Positions 9,682 through 17,365 of a stretch of 64,000 nt of DNA are shown piece by piece. Where the stretch lies: assembly GCA_903916735.1 (NCBI GenBank), contig CAIWXX010000055.1, positions 62,001-126,000 on the forward strand, written 5' to 3'. The notes under the pieces are model-generated. The model was not told the DNA's origin, searched no databases, and saw only the letters and a program-made list of their open reading frames with translations. Made by a program: the position numbers and the translations under genes. Position 1 is the stretch's first letter, and each line of letters starts with the position of its first letter. The stretch is from an uncultured Acidobacteriota bacterium (GTDB lineage: Bacteria; Acidobacteriota; CAIWXX01).

Positions 9682-10122
9682 CTAGTATCTCTTGGGAAGC
9701 GGGATGCTCTCAGGAGCCTGCGCTTTGTGCGGATGATCCGGCCCGCGATACACCTTGAGCCTGCTCCGAAGCTGCTGCCCCAATTTGTTCTTCGGGAGCA
9801 TTCCGAAGATGGCGAGCTCAATCACCTTTTCTGGTTTTTGAGCGAAGAGATCTTCGTAGGCCGTTTCTTTCATCCCACCCGGATAGCCGCTATAGTGATA
9901 ATACTTCTTCTTGCCCGCTTTGCTGCCGGTAATCTTGATCTTCTCGGCATTGATGATAATGACCCCGTCACCGATCGCCAGGTAGGGCACATACTGTGGT
10001 TTGTGTTTGCCCATCAGGATGTGAGCCGCCGCAGTTGCCAGTCGTCCCAGAACGACATTCTCCCCGTCAAGCAGCTTCCATCCGAGCGGGACATCGCCCG
10101 CCTTTGGATGATATGTCCTCAT
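9682..10122 (-). CDS. rplM: 50S ribosomal protein L13
   Basis: L13, an early-assembly protein of the large subunit. The first gene of the operon. The start at 10122 (MRTYHPKAG) is preferred: GGAGAAG lies about 9 bases upstream and L13 proteins commonly begin M-K/R-T-Y. An upstream in-frame ATG at 10140 would add six residues but has no ribosome site. The length of 146 matches the family. Signatures include GRLATAAAHILMGKHKPQY and the C-terminal LKVYRGPDHPHKAQ. Confidence 0.95.
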   Translation of the reverse strand: MRTYHPKAGDVPLGWKLLDGENVVLGRLATAAAHILMGKHKPQYVPYLAIGDGVIIINAEKIKITGSKAGKKKYYHYSGYPGGMKETAYEDLFAQKPEKVIELAIFGMLPKNKLGQQLRSRLKVYRGPDHPHKAQAPESIPLPKRY

Positions 10123-10157
10123 AACGTTCGCTTCTCCCATACAGAGTGCAAAAATGG

Positions 10158-10186
10158 AGGATATACCAGAGGGGAGAGGCTGTCAA
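10158..10186 (-). promoter_or_regulatory. Promoter of the rplM-rpsI-rpsB-tsf-pyrH operon
   Basis: A perfect -35 TTGACA (10186-10181, minus strand), 17-base spacer, and -10 TATCCT (10163-10158). Predicted start near 10150, about 28 bases before the L13 ATG. A strong housekeeping promoter, fitting a translation operon. The remaining stretch to 10358 shows nothing convincing. Confidence 0.65.
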
Positions 10187-10358
10187 GAAAAACCGCACGC
10201 TGTCTGGAAATCCATGCCGCCCGGCAAATGAACCGATTCTCATCATCAGAGAGCGGGCTAAACGGAATCAATATTATTCGAAGAGCTGAATCTGATCAAG
10301 GGAGTACCCTCTCCAATTACACGAGTAGGACTCGCGGATTTCGGGGCTTCAAACCGGC

Positions 10359-10387
10359 TTGACAGGGCACGTCGCTCACCCTAGACT
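10359..10387 (+). promoter_or_regulatory. Promoter of the CcdA-like/NapH-like cluster
   Basis: Plus-strand TTGACA (10359-10364), 17-base spacer, TAGACT (10382-10387). The start predicted 7 bases after the -10 falls on the A of an ATG at 10394, so the transcript may be leaderless and begin directly with a 23-codon ORF. Confidence 0.55.
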
Positions 10388-10393
10388 CGATCC

Positions 10394-10465
10394 ATGGTGA
10401 CGGCAGAACAACGGATCAAAGATACGCCGAGAATCGAAATTCTTCAGTCCCGGGCCTGTTCCTGA
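10394..10465 (+). CDS. 23-codon upstream ORF overlapping the CcdA-like gene
   Basis: Short ORF starting MVTAEQRIKDTPR and ending in RACS. Its TGA (10463-10465) overlaps the ATG at 10465 of the next gene, an arrangement used for translational coupling. The next gene has no visible Shine-Dalgarno, which supports the ORF being translated. It begins at the predicted transcription start. It could be a regulatory leader peptide; the alternative is a chance ORF with the downstream gene starting elsewhere. Confidence 0.4.
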   Translation: MVTAEQRIKDTPRIEILQSRACS

Positions 10466-11100
10466 TGGAGGGGCTTTTCCTGGGCCTCGCCACCGGCACA
10501 GCATGCCTGGCATATTGTGCCCCGGTCCTCATCCCCTATCTCATCGGAGAAGGGAAAGGCATTCGGCAGAATTCGTTGATGCTGGTTGTGTTTCTCATCG
10601 GGCGGCTTTACGGCTATCTCCTCTTTGCCGTTCTGGCATGGCTTGCGGGACTCCTCATTGGGCAGGGCATCATTTATCGGGATTTGATTTTTGGCGGCAC
10701 TTATCTCGTGCTGGCACTTCTACTGATGATTTATGGATTTTCGACTTCAGAACGATACTGCCCAGCAAAGATCTCATCGAGCCTCTCTGAGAAGTTCGCC
10801 CGTTTGTGGCCATCTCTGCTGCCGCTCGTTCTCGGGTTTTTCACAGGGCTCAATCTCTGCCCGCCCTTTTTCCTGGCAATTGCCGGGGCTGCCAAAACCG
10901 GCACCCTGGCCGGCAGCCTCTGGTTTTTCCTCCTTTTCTTTTTCGGAACAACTCTTTATTTTGTGCCTGTTCCTCTTCTGGGGATTTTTCGAAAGTTTCA
11001 GCAGCTCAAGATGGTGGCGCGGCTTGCTGCCGGAACTGTCGGACTTTATTATGCGTATATCGGTGTGATCATGATTTTTGGAGGGGTGAAACGGCTATGA
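10465..11100 (+). CDS. CcdA/DsbD-like (TauE/SafE-type) membrane protein
   Basis: About six membrane helices in 211 residues. The first helix contains CLAYCAP and the fourth LNLCPPF, placing Cys-Pro elements in two membrane segments as in the CcdA/DsbD transmembrane family that passes reducing power across the membrane; proteins annotated as sulfite exporter TauE/SafE are related in overall pattern. Starts at ATG 10465 overlapping the stop of a 23-codon ORF. Its stop overlaps the start of the NapH-like gene (ATGA), so the two are probably made together, suggesting an electron-transfer pair. Transported species unknown. Confidence 0.7.
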   Translation: MEGLFLGLATGTACLAYCAPVLIPYLIGEGKGIRQNSLMLVVFLIGRLYGYLLFAVLAWLAGLLIGQGIIYRDLIFGGTYLVLALLLMIYGFSTSERYCPAKISSSLSEKFARLWPSLLPLVLGFFTGLNLCPPFFLAIAGAAKTGTLAGSLWFFLLFFFGTTLYFVPVPLLGIFRKFQQLKMVARLAAGTVGLYYAYIGVIMIFGGVKRL

Positions 11101-12272
11101 GTGAAAGCCTTCTTGAGGCGCTGGATACCAAAACACAGCGGCGTCTGACCAGCACGATTCTGTTAACCTTGCCCATGGTACTTCTGACGGCCTTTATGTA
11201 TGTCGGCGGCGGTATGCCTCATGGCTGGCGAGCAACCGTCCCGATGATACTCACCTACGTCTTCGTGAATGTGCTTTTTTTCCAAATGCTGCGGACTGGC
11301 CGGACCGACAAGTATCGGGCAGCTTTTTTCATCACGATGGCGATCACCTTCATCATCAGCTTCATGACGAATCTGATCGAGATGCGAGGAAGCCTGGTGC
11401 TCTCGGCCGCCGACATGGCCAAAGGAGAAACGCCCTTTTGCCACATGGTCATTCCCATGACGATCATTCCGGCGGCTCTAACCCGAACGATCATTTTTCC
11501 CGGGAGAATACTGGGAGGCTTCGCTGATGTAGCCACGATGTTCACCCTATGGATCGGCGCGACTCTCGCACTCGGTCGCGGATTCTGCAGCTGGGGATGC
11601 TTTTACGGAGGTCTGGACGACGGGTTTTCGCGACTGAGAAAAAAACCTCTCATAAAGAAGATTTCAGAACGGTGGACTTATCTGCCCTATGCGGTGCTGG
11701 TGGCCATTGTTCTGCTTTCCGCTCTCACTCTTTCGCCGACGTATTGCGCATGGCTTTGCCCATACAAGGCGGTCACCGAGTTCGCAGCGATCACGTCATC
11801 CACTGTCGTCGTGCAGACGATCCTCTTTTATGCCCTCTTCATCGGCCTTGTTATCGTCCTTCCCATCCTGACGAAAAAACGAACTCAATGCGGCCTTTTC
11901 TGCCCGTTTGGAGCCTTCCAGTCTTTCAGTAACAAGATCAACCCATTCGAGATACGCATCAATCGCGACGTCTGCAAGGATTGCCAGGTGTGTGCGCAGA
12001 AATGCCCCACATTCTCACTGGATAGGAACAGCATCGAAAATGGACGCACACGACTTTCTTGTATGAAGTGCGGCCGGTGCGTGGATACATGCCCCAAGGG
12101 CGCCATCGCGTATCATGTGAAAGGAACACCTCTCACATTCAATAGTCAGCGGGCGCGGCTCTTGTTCATCTATCCGGCTTTCTTGTTCCTGGTCGTCTTT
12201 GGAGGCGGGATGATTCGAGATGGGATTTACCGGATTTTACTCCTGATCTCAACTGGAAGCATGATTCGATAA
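11097..12272 (+). CDS. NapH/NosR-type membrane polyferredoxin
   Basis: 391-residue membrane iron-sulfur protein. Several helices carry paired Cys motifs typical of the NapH/NosR/CcoG group (CSWGCFYG, CAWLCPYK, CGLFCPFGAFQ), followed by two 4Fe-4S binding motifs, CKDCQVCAQKCP and CMKCGRCVDTCP, and a final hydrophobic segment. Such proteins pass electrons between quinol and periplasmic or membrane acceptors. Although the frame is open upstream, ATG 11097 is the start: GGAGGGG precedes it and it overlaps the previous stop. No catalytic subunit (nap, nos, mau) is nearby, so the partner is unknown. Confidence 0.85.
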   Translation: MSESLLEALDTKTQRRLTSTILLTLPMVLLTAFMYVGGGMPHGWRATVPMILTYVFVNVLFFQMLRTGRTDKYRAAFFITMAITFIISFMTNLIEMRGSLVLSAADMAKGETPFCHMVIPMTIIPAALTRTIIFPGRILGGFADVATMFTLWIGATLALGRGFCSWGCFYGGLDDGFSRLRKKPLIKKISERWTYLPYAVLVAIVLLSALTLSPTYCAWLCPYKAVTEFAAITSSTVVVQTILFYALFIGLVIVLPILTKKRTQCGLFCPFGAFQSFSNKINPFEIRINRDVCKDCQVCAQKCPTFSLDRNSIENGRTRLSCMKCGRCVDTCPKGAIAYHVKGTPLTFNSQRARLLFIYPAFLFLVVFGGGMIRDGIYRILLLISTGSMIR

Positions 12273-12403
12273 AAGAATATTTTATGAGAATTGTTGTGTT
12301 GCTTTTCACTATCACAGCGGGTGAGGACACATCTCGGCTCACAAGGCTGAATTTGATAGAGCTGGGGCACTGGAACGGGAACGGATAAACAGAGGAGATA
12401 TTC

Positions 12404-12898
12404 ATGGATCGGTTGAAATCCATCCTTGGAAACGCTTGGGCGATCACGGCCATCCCGATCATACTCGCCACATTCATCGGAATGAACTTCTGGGCAAAAG
12501 GGATGGCGACTGCCACTGGGGTCACGATCTCGCCGTGGTATTCCGCGGGAGATGTCATGCAGACAATCCAGCATCCGGGATATCGAACCATAATTCACCG
12601 CCCAGTTTTCATGGGACTCTTTGGTGAAACCAAAAACGGATTCGTCCAGATCAACTGGGCGCCGGATGAAAAGACAGTGTTGCCGACTCAGATTGATGAG
12701 GATATTGATCTGACGGGGAACGGCACGCCGAGTTTTCACATACACGTGAACACGGATACCGATGAAGCCGCTCTGACAATCCGTACTCCACAGGTGATCA
12801 ACATCGAGACTGTTCTCAGAATGGATAAAGAAAGAGCCGTTCGAATCCAGCTCCACAATCCCTCAGGAAAATGGCCGTTCACTCCCAGCTGGTCGTGA
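12404..12898 (+). CDS. Unrecognised single-span membrane-anchored protein
   Basis: No family recognised. 164 residues, one N-terminal membrane helix (about residues 12-32, ITAIPIILATFIGMNF), then a mostly beta-like soluble domain without Cys (segments such as NWAPDEKTVLPTQIDEDID). Predicted to face the periplasm. GAGGAGA stands 8 bases before the ATG, so it is well translated. It lies 131 bases downstream of the NapH-like gene on the same strand and probably belongs to that electron-transfer cluster. Confidence 0.65.
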   Translation: MDRLKSILGNAWAITAIPIILATFIGMNFWAKGMATATGVTISPWYSAGDVMQTIQHPGYRTIIHRPVFMGLFGETKNGFVQINWAPDEKTVLPTQIDEDIDLTGNGTPSFHIHVNTDTDEAALTIRTPQVINIETVLRMDKERAVRIQLHNPSGKWPFTPSWS

Positions 12899-12984
12899 GG
12901 GGCGAGGATGGGAATGGAGTGGCACAGGCGACTCTAGCCCAACTTCCGCAGCAGGATCTTGGCGGTTCGGGGTTTTGAAATATC

Positions 12985-13140
12985 GGTGTAGGCCAAGGAG
13001 GGGCTGGTTCGCACCAGTGGGGTCTGCACAGAGCGGCGGCGGGCCATGTCCACGTGGGCTATCAATTCTGGAAGCGGCTGGGACTGGACGCGATTCTGAG
13101 TGATGCCGGCCGGCGCAACGCGGAAAATCCGGGGTTGTGA
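12985..13140 (+). mobile_element. Remnant of an IS1634-like transposase N-terminus
   Basis: One plus-strand frame reads GSHQWGLHRAAAGHVHVGYQ, then FWKRLGLDAILSDAG, before a TGA at 13138-13140. The pattern WGLH..-GxVHVGxxFWxRLGLDxIL resembles the N-terminal region of IS1634-type transposases. Only about 45 residues remain, with no DDE domain and no recognisable ends. It stops 30 bases from the truncated end of the gene at 13170. The assignment rests on pattern memory, not a search. The rest of 12899-13169 shows nothing else. Confidence 0.4.
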
Positions 13141-13169
13141 GCAGCCATCTCATCACGGATCGAGGCTTC

Positions 13170-14621
13170 TTAGACTTCGAGGCGATCGATGTCATCAAGT
13201 CGCTTCTGTGTTTCAGCAGCGACCAGCCCTCCATTCAGCAGCTGTTGCTGATGCCGAGCGATCATTTCCAGCACCGCTCGTCGCTTCTCATTCAATGGAC
13301 CAGCTGGAGTGATTTCATTTGTGGCATTGGAGGCGTCGAGAGAATCGAGGAGAATTCGCGCCCGCAAGCGTTCGATTGCGAGAAAGGCGAAATTCACATC
13401 ATCAAGAGACAGATCGCCAGTTGGCTGACCGAGGAGATAACCGGAATAGCGATAGTACGCTTCAGCCCACTCCGAAATAAAACCCGCCTGGATCATCTCA
13501 TCGTGCTGGAGGTCGCGAATTTTTTCTATGGCCTCAAAAGTTTTGCTGGAATCGGCAATCAGATGGATCCGATCGCCAGTGAGAATTCGCTGAGACATTC
13601 TCTTATCCCACCCCCAGGCGACTCCGCGAAAATCCCCCGACTTCCTGGCCATCTCGATGGCTTCATCACAAGTTTTAAAAGCAGCATCGGGATGTTCCGG
13701 ATTAAGACGAAGCTGGTTTTGAGCCAGAGTTCTGAGAGCATATGTGATGCCGGCGAGATCACCCATCTGACGTGTGATCGCCAGAGCTCGCCGGCTTTCT
13801 TCGACGGCTTGCACCGGCGTCAATAACGGATCCTGAGCCCGCAAACATCGGACGAATGCTCCCGCGCGGGTATTATTCGCCTTGATGGCATAATCCAACG
13901 CCTTCAACTCAAGAGCATTCGCTTCCTCATTGGTCATTTCTCCGAGGGCATTGAGCTGCCATCCCAGGAGCGCGAGATTATTGAGCACAGGAGCGCTCAT
14001 CCACTGGTTGTGATCGGCGTCGAGCAACACGGCGATCCGCCGAAAATAGTCGAAAGACTCACGGCTTCGACCGAGGGAGTGGGTCACCTTGGCGAAGCCG
14101 TACAGCACCTTCAACTGCATGTCAACGGGCCCGGATGGATACGCCACTGGCTCGGCCTTTTTGAAATATGTCCAGACTTCTCCATAGAGGCTTTCTGAAT
14201 GAGAAATATATCCCCGTTCGATCCACACATCAGCCTCCAGAAGGGGGTCGCCTGACTGCTGAGCCGCCGCATCCGCATGATCCAATGCGGCATGGCTTTT
14301 TTCCAATTCTCCCCGTACACGGTGGAAAGCGCTCAAGCCGACGACGGATTCCGGCATTCCATCGTTTAGTGGAATCTCCTGCAACCGTCGCAATTTTCTG
14401 ATCTCGTCCACCATGGCGCTATATGCCACCTTCCATAAATATGACGAGTTGAACTCGATATTCCCCTCACCTCTTTTTTCGACGTCCATCAGCCGGATCA
14501 TGGTCGCCTGCACAATATCGTCCCTGCGATCCTGAAGCCATCGCGGGCAGATGCCGACCAGAGTGCTGGCGAGCTTCTCCCGCATGCTCTCAAAATGTTC
14601 GTCCGACCGGTAATAAGACAT
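13170..14621 (-). CDS. Sigma-region-2-like/TPR protein, probably truncated before a CHAT domain
   Basis: 483 residues. Residues 15-85 look like sigma-70 region 2 (RRDDIVQATMIRLMD, then SYLWKVAYSAMVDEIRKLRR), but no region 4 follows. Instead there are TPR-like helical repeats (about 100-430). The end (AIERLRARILLDSLD, then QQQLLNGGLVAAETQKRLDD) is the linker normally found just before a CHAT caspase-like protease domain, which is missing: the frame stops at DRLEV. Next to the stop is a transposase remnant, so the C-terminus was probably lost. GAGG precedes the ATG closely. Whether the remainder still works is unknown. Confidence 0.65.
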   Translation of the reverse strand: MSYYRSDEHFESMREKLASTLVGICPRWLQDRRDDIVQATMIRLMDVEKRGEGNIEFNSSYLWKVAYSAMVDEIRKLRRLQEIPLNDGMPESVVGLSAFHRVRGELEKSHAALDHADAAAQQSGDPLLEADVWIERGYISHSESLYGEVWTYFKKAEPVAYPSGPVDMQLKVLYGFAKVTHSLGRSRESFDYFRRIAVLLDADHNQWMSAPVLNNLALLGWQLNALGEMTNEEANALELKALDYAIKANNTRAGAFVRCLRAQDPLLTPVQAVEESRRALAITRQMGDLAGITYALRTLAQNQLRLNPEHPDAAFKTCDEAIEMARKSGDFRGVAWGWDKRMSQRILTGDRIHLIADSSKTFEAIEKIRDLQHDEMIQAGFISEWAEAYYRYSGYLLGQPTGDLSLDDVNFAFLAIERLRARILLDSLDASNATNEITPAGPLNEKRRAVLEMIARHQQQLLNGGLVAAETQKRLDDIDRLEV

Positions 14622-15115
14622 GTCCTCAGCGACTCTAGTGCAAAAAAAATGTGACTATCATAATACAATCGGCCGGCATTCCGGCTGTTCTTTTCTGCAC
14701 GCCCTTCATGCGCTCGCGCAGTATCCACACCTCGCGTTTTGCCAATAGAGCATTCAGATAAGCATGAAAAATTCACGACAGGATATATGTGGATCTGCGT
14801 GCATATGTGGATTCAATTTTGGGTCTGTCATGAGGATCATTAAGGGAAGGCATCACAAAAATTTGGAGGCATGACAGTAGCAGGCCATTCTACAAGTGAC
14901 TCACTCGGAGATAGGTCATTGCCCAGGGAGTTGATGCCTTTTCAGGTTTGAGTCATGATAGGGGTGTGTTTGGGCGGGGGAAACCTCATCAGACGATCCT
15001 ATCCCGAAAAAATGGGCCTACTGACGGAACGAGAATGCAAAGTAAATTCAGGTGCATCAACGAGAGTCAGCCCATCACAACGATTCAAAGTCGGATGCCA
15101 TCGAGGTGAAAGAAA
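14622..15115. other. Long intergenic region with a direct repeat and a small hairpin
   Basis: No convincing gene in about 490 bases. Two copies of ATATGTGGAT lie 18 bases apart (14785-14794 and 14803-14812), which could be a tandem operator for either flanking gene. A short hairpin GCCGG-CATT-CCGGC (14672-14685) followed by a T-rich run resembles a weak terminator for plus-strand transcripts. The lipoprotein gene at 15116 is preceded by GAGGTGAAAG, a ribosome site. No clear promoter was found. Confidence 0.35.
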
Positions 15116-16072
15116 ATGAACCATCTTAAAATATCTGGGCGACTGGGAAAGCGCGTGTTCTCGAATCGATGTTTGGTCGTCCTGATCACAGTGATCGGTC
15201 TTGTGTTTTTGCCGGGCTGCTCCGTGCGACGGCTGGCCATCAACTCACTCGGCGATGCCCTGGCCAAAGGTACAGCCGCTTATGCTCAGGATGACGACCC
15301 GGGGCTGGTGGAGCAGGCCATTCCCTTCGGGCTCAAAACAATCGAAAGCCTCCTGGCTGAATCGCCTCGTCATCGAGGACTCTTGCTGGCTTCCGCCAGC
15401 GGGTTTACATCGTATTCATATGCATTTGTGCAATGCGAGGCTGATTACATCGAGAATGCCGATCTGGCTCGAGCAACGGCGATGCGCGCCCGCGCCGGCA
15501 AACTCTACAAGAGGGCGATGAATTACGGCTTCCGGGGGCTTGAAGTGGGGCTGCCGGGGTTTCGGGGCGAATTGCCGCGAGATTCCAAATCGGCCCTTAC
15601 GAAGATACGGAAGAAGGATGTCCCGTTGCTGTATTGGACAGCGGTTGCCTGGGCTGCTCAGATTTCGCTCGCCAAAGAAAACGCGGAGTTGACGGCCGAC
15701 CTGCCATTGATCGAGGCCATGATGCGACGTGGGTTGGAGCTGGACGAGGGGTGCGAAGGCGGCGCGATCCATGATTTTTTCATTGCCGACGAAGGAGGCC
15801 GACCGGCATCGGCGGGCGGGTCAGTTGAACGCGCACATCAACATTTCGAACAAGCGATGCGAATCTCACAAGGGACACGCGTGACACCGCTGGTCACCTA
15901 CGCCGAAACCGTTCTCGTCGGCACGCAAAATCGTGCCGAATTTAGTAAAATGCTCAATCAGGCTCTCGCGTTTGACCCCGACAGTGCGCTGGATGAGCGC
16001 TTGCCGAACCTGATCGCTCAGAAAAGGGCCCGGTGGCTCTTGAGTCAAGTTGATACTCTGTTCCTGGAATGA
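15116..16072 (+). CDS. TRAP transporter TatT component (TPR lipoprotein)
   Basis: 318 residues with an N-terminal hydrophobic segment and Cys (VFLPGC, about residues 31-36), predicting a lipoprotein. The helical body matches TatT-type T-components (e.g. ESPRHRGLLLASASGFTSYS and DVPLLYWTAVAWAAQISLAK), TPR-like proteins that form trimers and bind the P-component of TRAP transporters on the periplasmic side. It is directly followed by the P and fused QM genes, confirming the role. T-components are thought to hand a ligand between protomers. The ligand is unknown. Confidence 0.85.
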   Translation: MNHLKISGRLGKRVFSNRCLVVLITVIGLVFLPGCSVRRLAINSLGDALAKGTAAYAQDDDPGLVEQAIPFGLKTIESLLAESPRHRGLLLASASGFTSYSYAFVQCEADYIENADLARATAMRARAGKLYKRAMNYGFRGLEVGLPGFRGELPRDSKSALTKIRKKDVPLLYWTAVAWAAQISLAKENAELTADLPLIEAMMRRGLELDEGCEGGAIHDFFIADEGGRPASAGGSVERAHQHFEQAMRISQGTRVTPLVTYAETVLVGTQNRAEFSKMLNQALAFDPDSALDERLPNLIAQKRARWLLSQVDTLFLE

Positions 16073-16131
16073 CGGCCGTCTGGATTCATGACGAAAAAGA
16101 AAGTTCAGTGAAATTTCAAGAGGTGGTCCTT

Positions 16132-17148
16132 ATGCGATGTGTGAAACTCCTCGCCTTCCTGTCCTGCATCATGATCTCTCTCGCACAACCCGTGCGCGCA
16201 CAACAGGTCATCGTGAAAATGGCGACGATGGCTCCGAAGGGGTCTTCCTGGCACCTCATCCTGCAAGAGATGGGTGAAAAATGGAAAACGGTTTCCGGCG
16301 GTCGAGTCACAGTGACGCTCTATCCCGGCGGCGTCGCCGGCGATGATTCTGATGTCGTCAGGAAAATGCGTCTGGGCATTTTGAATGCAGGGCTTCTCAC
16401 CAGCCTCGGGCTCGGCGATATCGATCGAAACGTGCTCGCACTACAAATTCCGATGATGTACGAATCCTATGACGAGCTCGACTATGTGATCGAGAAAATG
16501 AAACCCAATCTCGATGCCATTTTCCAACAGAAGGGATTCGTCGTCCTTAACTGGACGGATGCCGGATGGGTGTACTTCTTTACAAAAACTCCCGTTCGGA
16601 CTCCGGATGATCTGCGTGCGCTCAAGCTCTTCACAGGCGCCGGCGATGTCCAGACAATCGAAATCTGGAAGGCGGCCGGATTCAAGCCCGTTCCTCTGCC
16701 GGCCACCGAGATTTCAACCGCTCTCCAGACAGGCCTCGTGACGGCTCTTCCCTGCCCCCCGCAGGCCGCGGTCATTCTGCAATGGTACAACAATGCCAGG
16801 AATATGACGGATTTGAAATGGGCCGTACTCATCGGAGCGACACTCATCTCCAAAGCAACATGGGACAAGATACCCGCCGATCTGCACGGCCTATTGCTCG
16901 ACGCATCGCACGATGCCGGCAAGCGGCTGCGCGATGAGGTTCGGAAGCGGGAACCGATGGACATCGATGCCATGCAAAAGCGCGGCGTATCGATCATTCA
17001 TCTCGATACGGCCACGATCGACCTCTGGAGGCGCGCCGCCGAAAATGCCTATCCAAGCATGCGGGATAGCTTCGTGCCCGGTCAGGCTTTCGATGAGGCG
17101 AAACGAATCCGGGATGAATTCCGGAAGCAGCATCCCCCGGCGAAGTGA
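16132..17148 (+). CDS. dctP: TRAP transporter substrate-binding protein (DctP family)
   Basis: 338-residue periplasmic solute-binding protein of a Na+-driven TRAP transporter. A signal peptide (residues 1-25, ending PVRAQQ) precedes a DctP-type domain (VIVKMATMAPKGSSWH near the mature start; GLVTALPCPPQAAV in the middle). The ATG at 16132 is chosen because GAGGTGG lies just upstream; earlier in-frame codons overlap the TatT stop. Substrates of this family are mostly organic acids; the usual carboxylate-binding Arg was not located with certainty. Followed after about 217 bases by the fused QM membrane component. Confidence 0.9.
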   Translation: MRCVKLLAFLSCIMISLAQPVRAQQVIVKMATMAPKGSSWHLILQEMGEKWKTVSGGRVTVTLYPGGVAGDDSDVVRKMRLGILNAGLLTSLGLGDIDRNVLALQIPMMYESYDELDYVIEKMKPNLDAIFQQKGFVVLNWTDAGWVYFFTKTPVRTPDDLRALKLFTGAGDVQTIEIWKAAGFKPVPLPATEISTALQTGLVTALPCPPQAAVILQWYNNARNMTDLKWAVLIGATLISKATWDKIPADLHGLLLDASHDAGKRLRDEVRKREPMDIDAMQKRGVSIIHLDTATIDLWRRAAENAYPSMRDSFVPGQAFDEAKRIRDEFRKQHPPAK

Positions 17149-17365
17149 CATCATCTGCCGGCGCTTGCCCACAGCGGCGCATAAGGTGGATAGATCGGGC
17201 GCAGGATCTTCATGTGATCGATGAACTCCAAGGAGCACAGTATGAACGGTTGGGAAGCCACCTTCTCCGTGTTCACACTTCGTCGATGAACCGACCATCA
17301 CTTTTTCGCAGGATGTGGAACGCACTTTTTCATAAATGCCGATAATTGAGACAGGCCGGTCAACA
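17149..17365 (+). other. Gap between dctP and the QM gene with tiny ORFs
   Basis: A 15-codon ORF (17242-17289, MNGWEATFSVFTLRR) has AAGGAG 7 bases before its ATG, and its stop overlaps the ATG of a second 19-codon ORF (17286-17345). They might translationally link dctP to the membrane gene, which has only a weak ribosome site of its own, or be leftovers. No hairpin or promoter was recognised. Confidence 0.25.

Noticed and set aside
9727-10362. Long plus-strand reading frame opposite rplM
   Set aside because: It mirrors the codon use of rplM and has no ribosome site or known family, so it is a shadow of the real gene.
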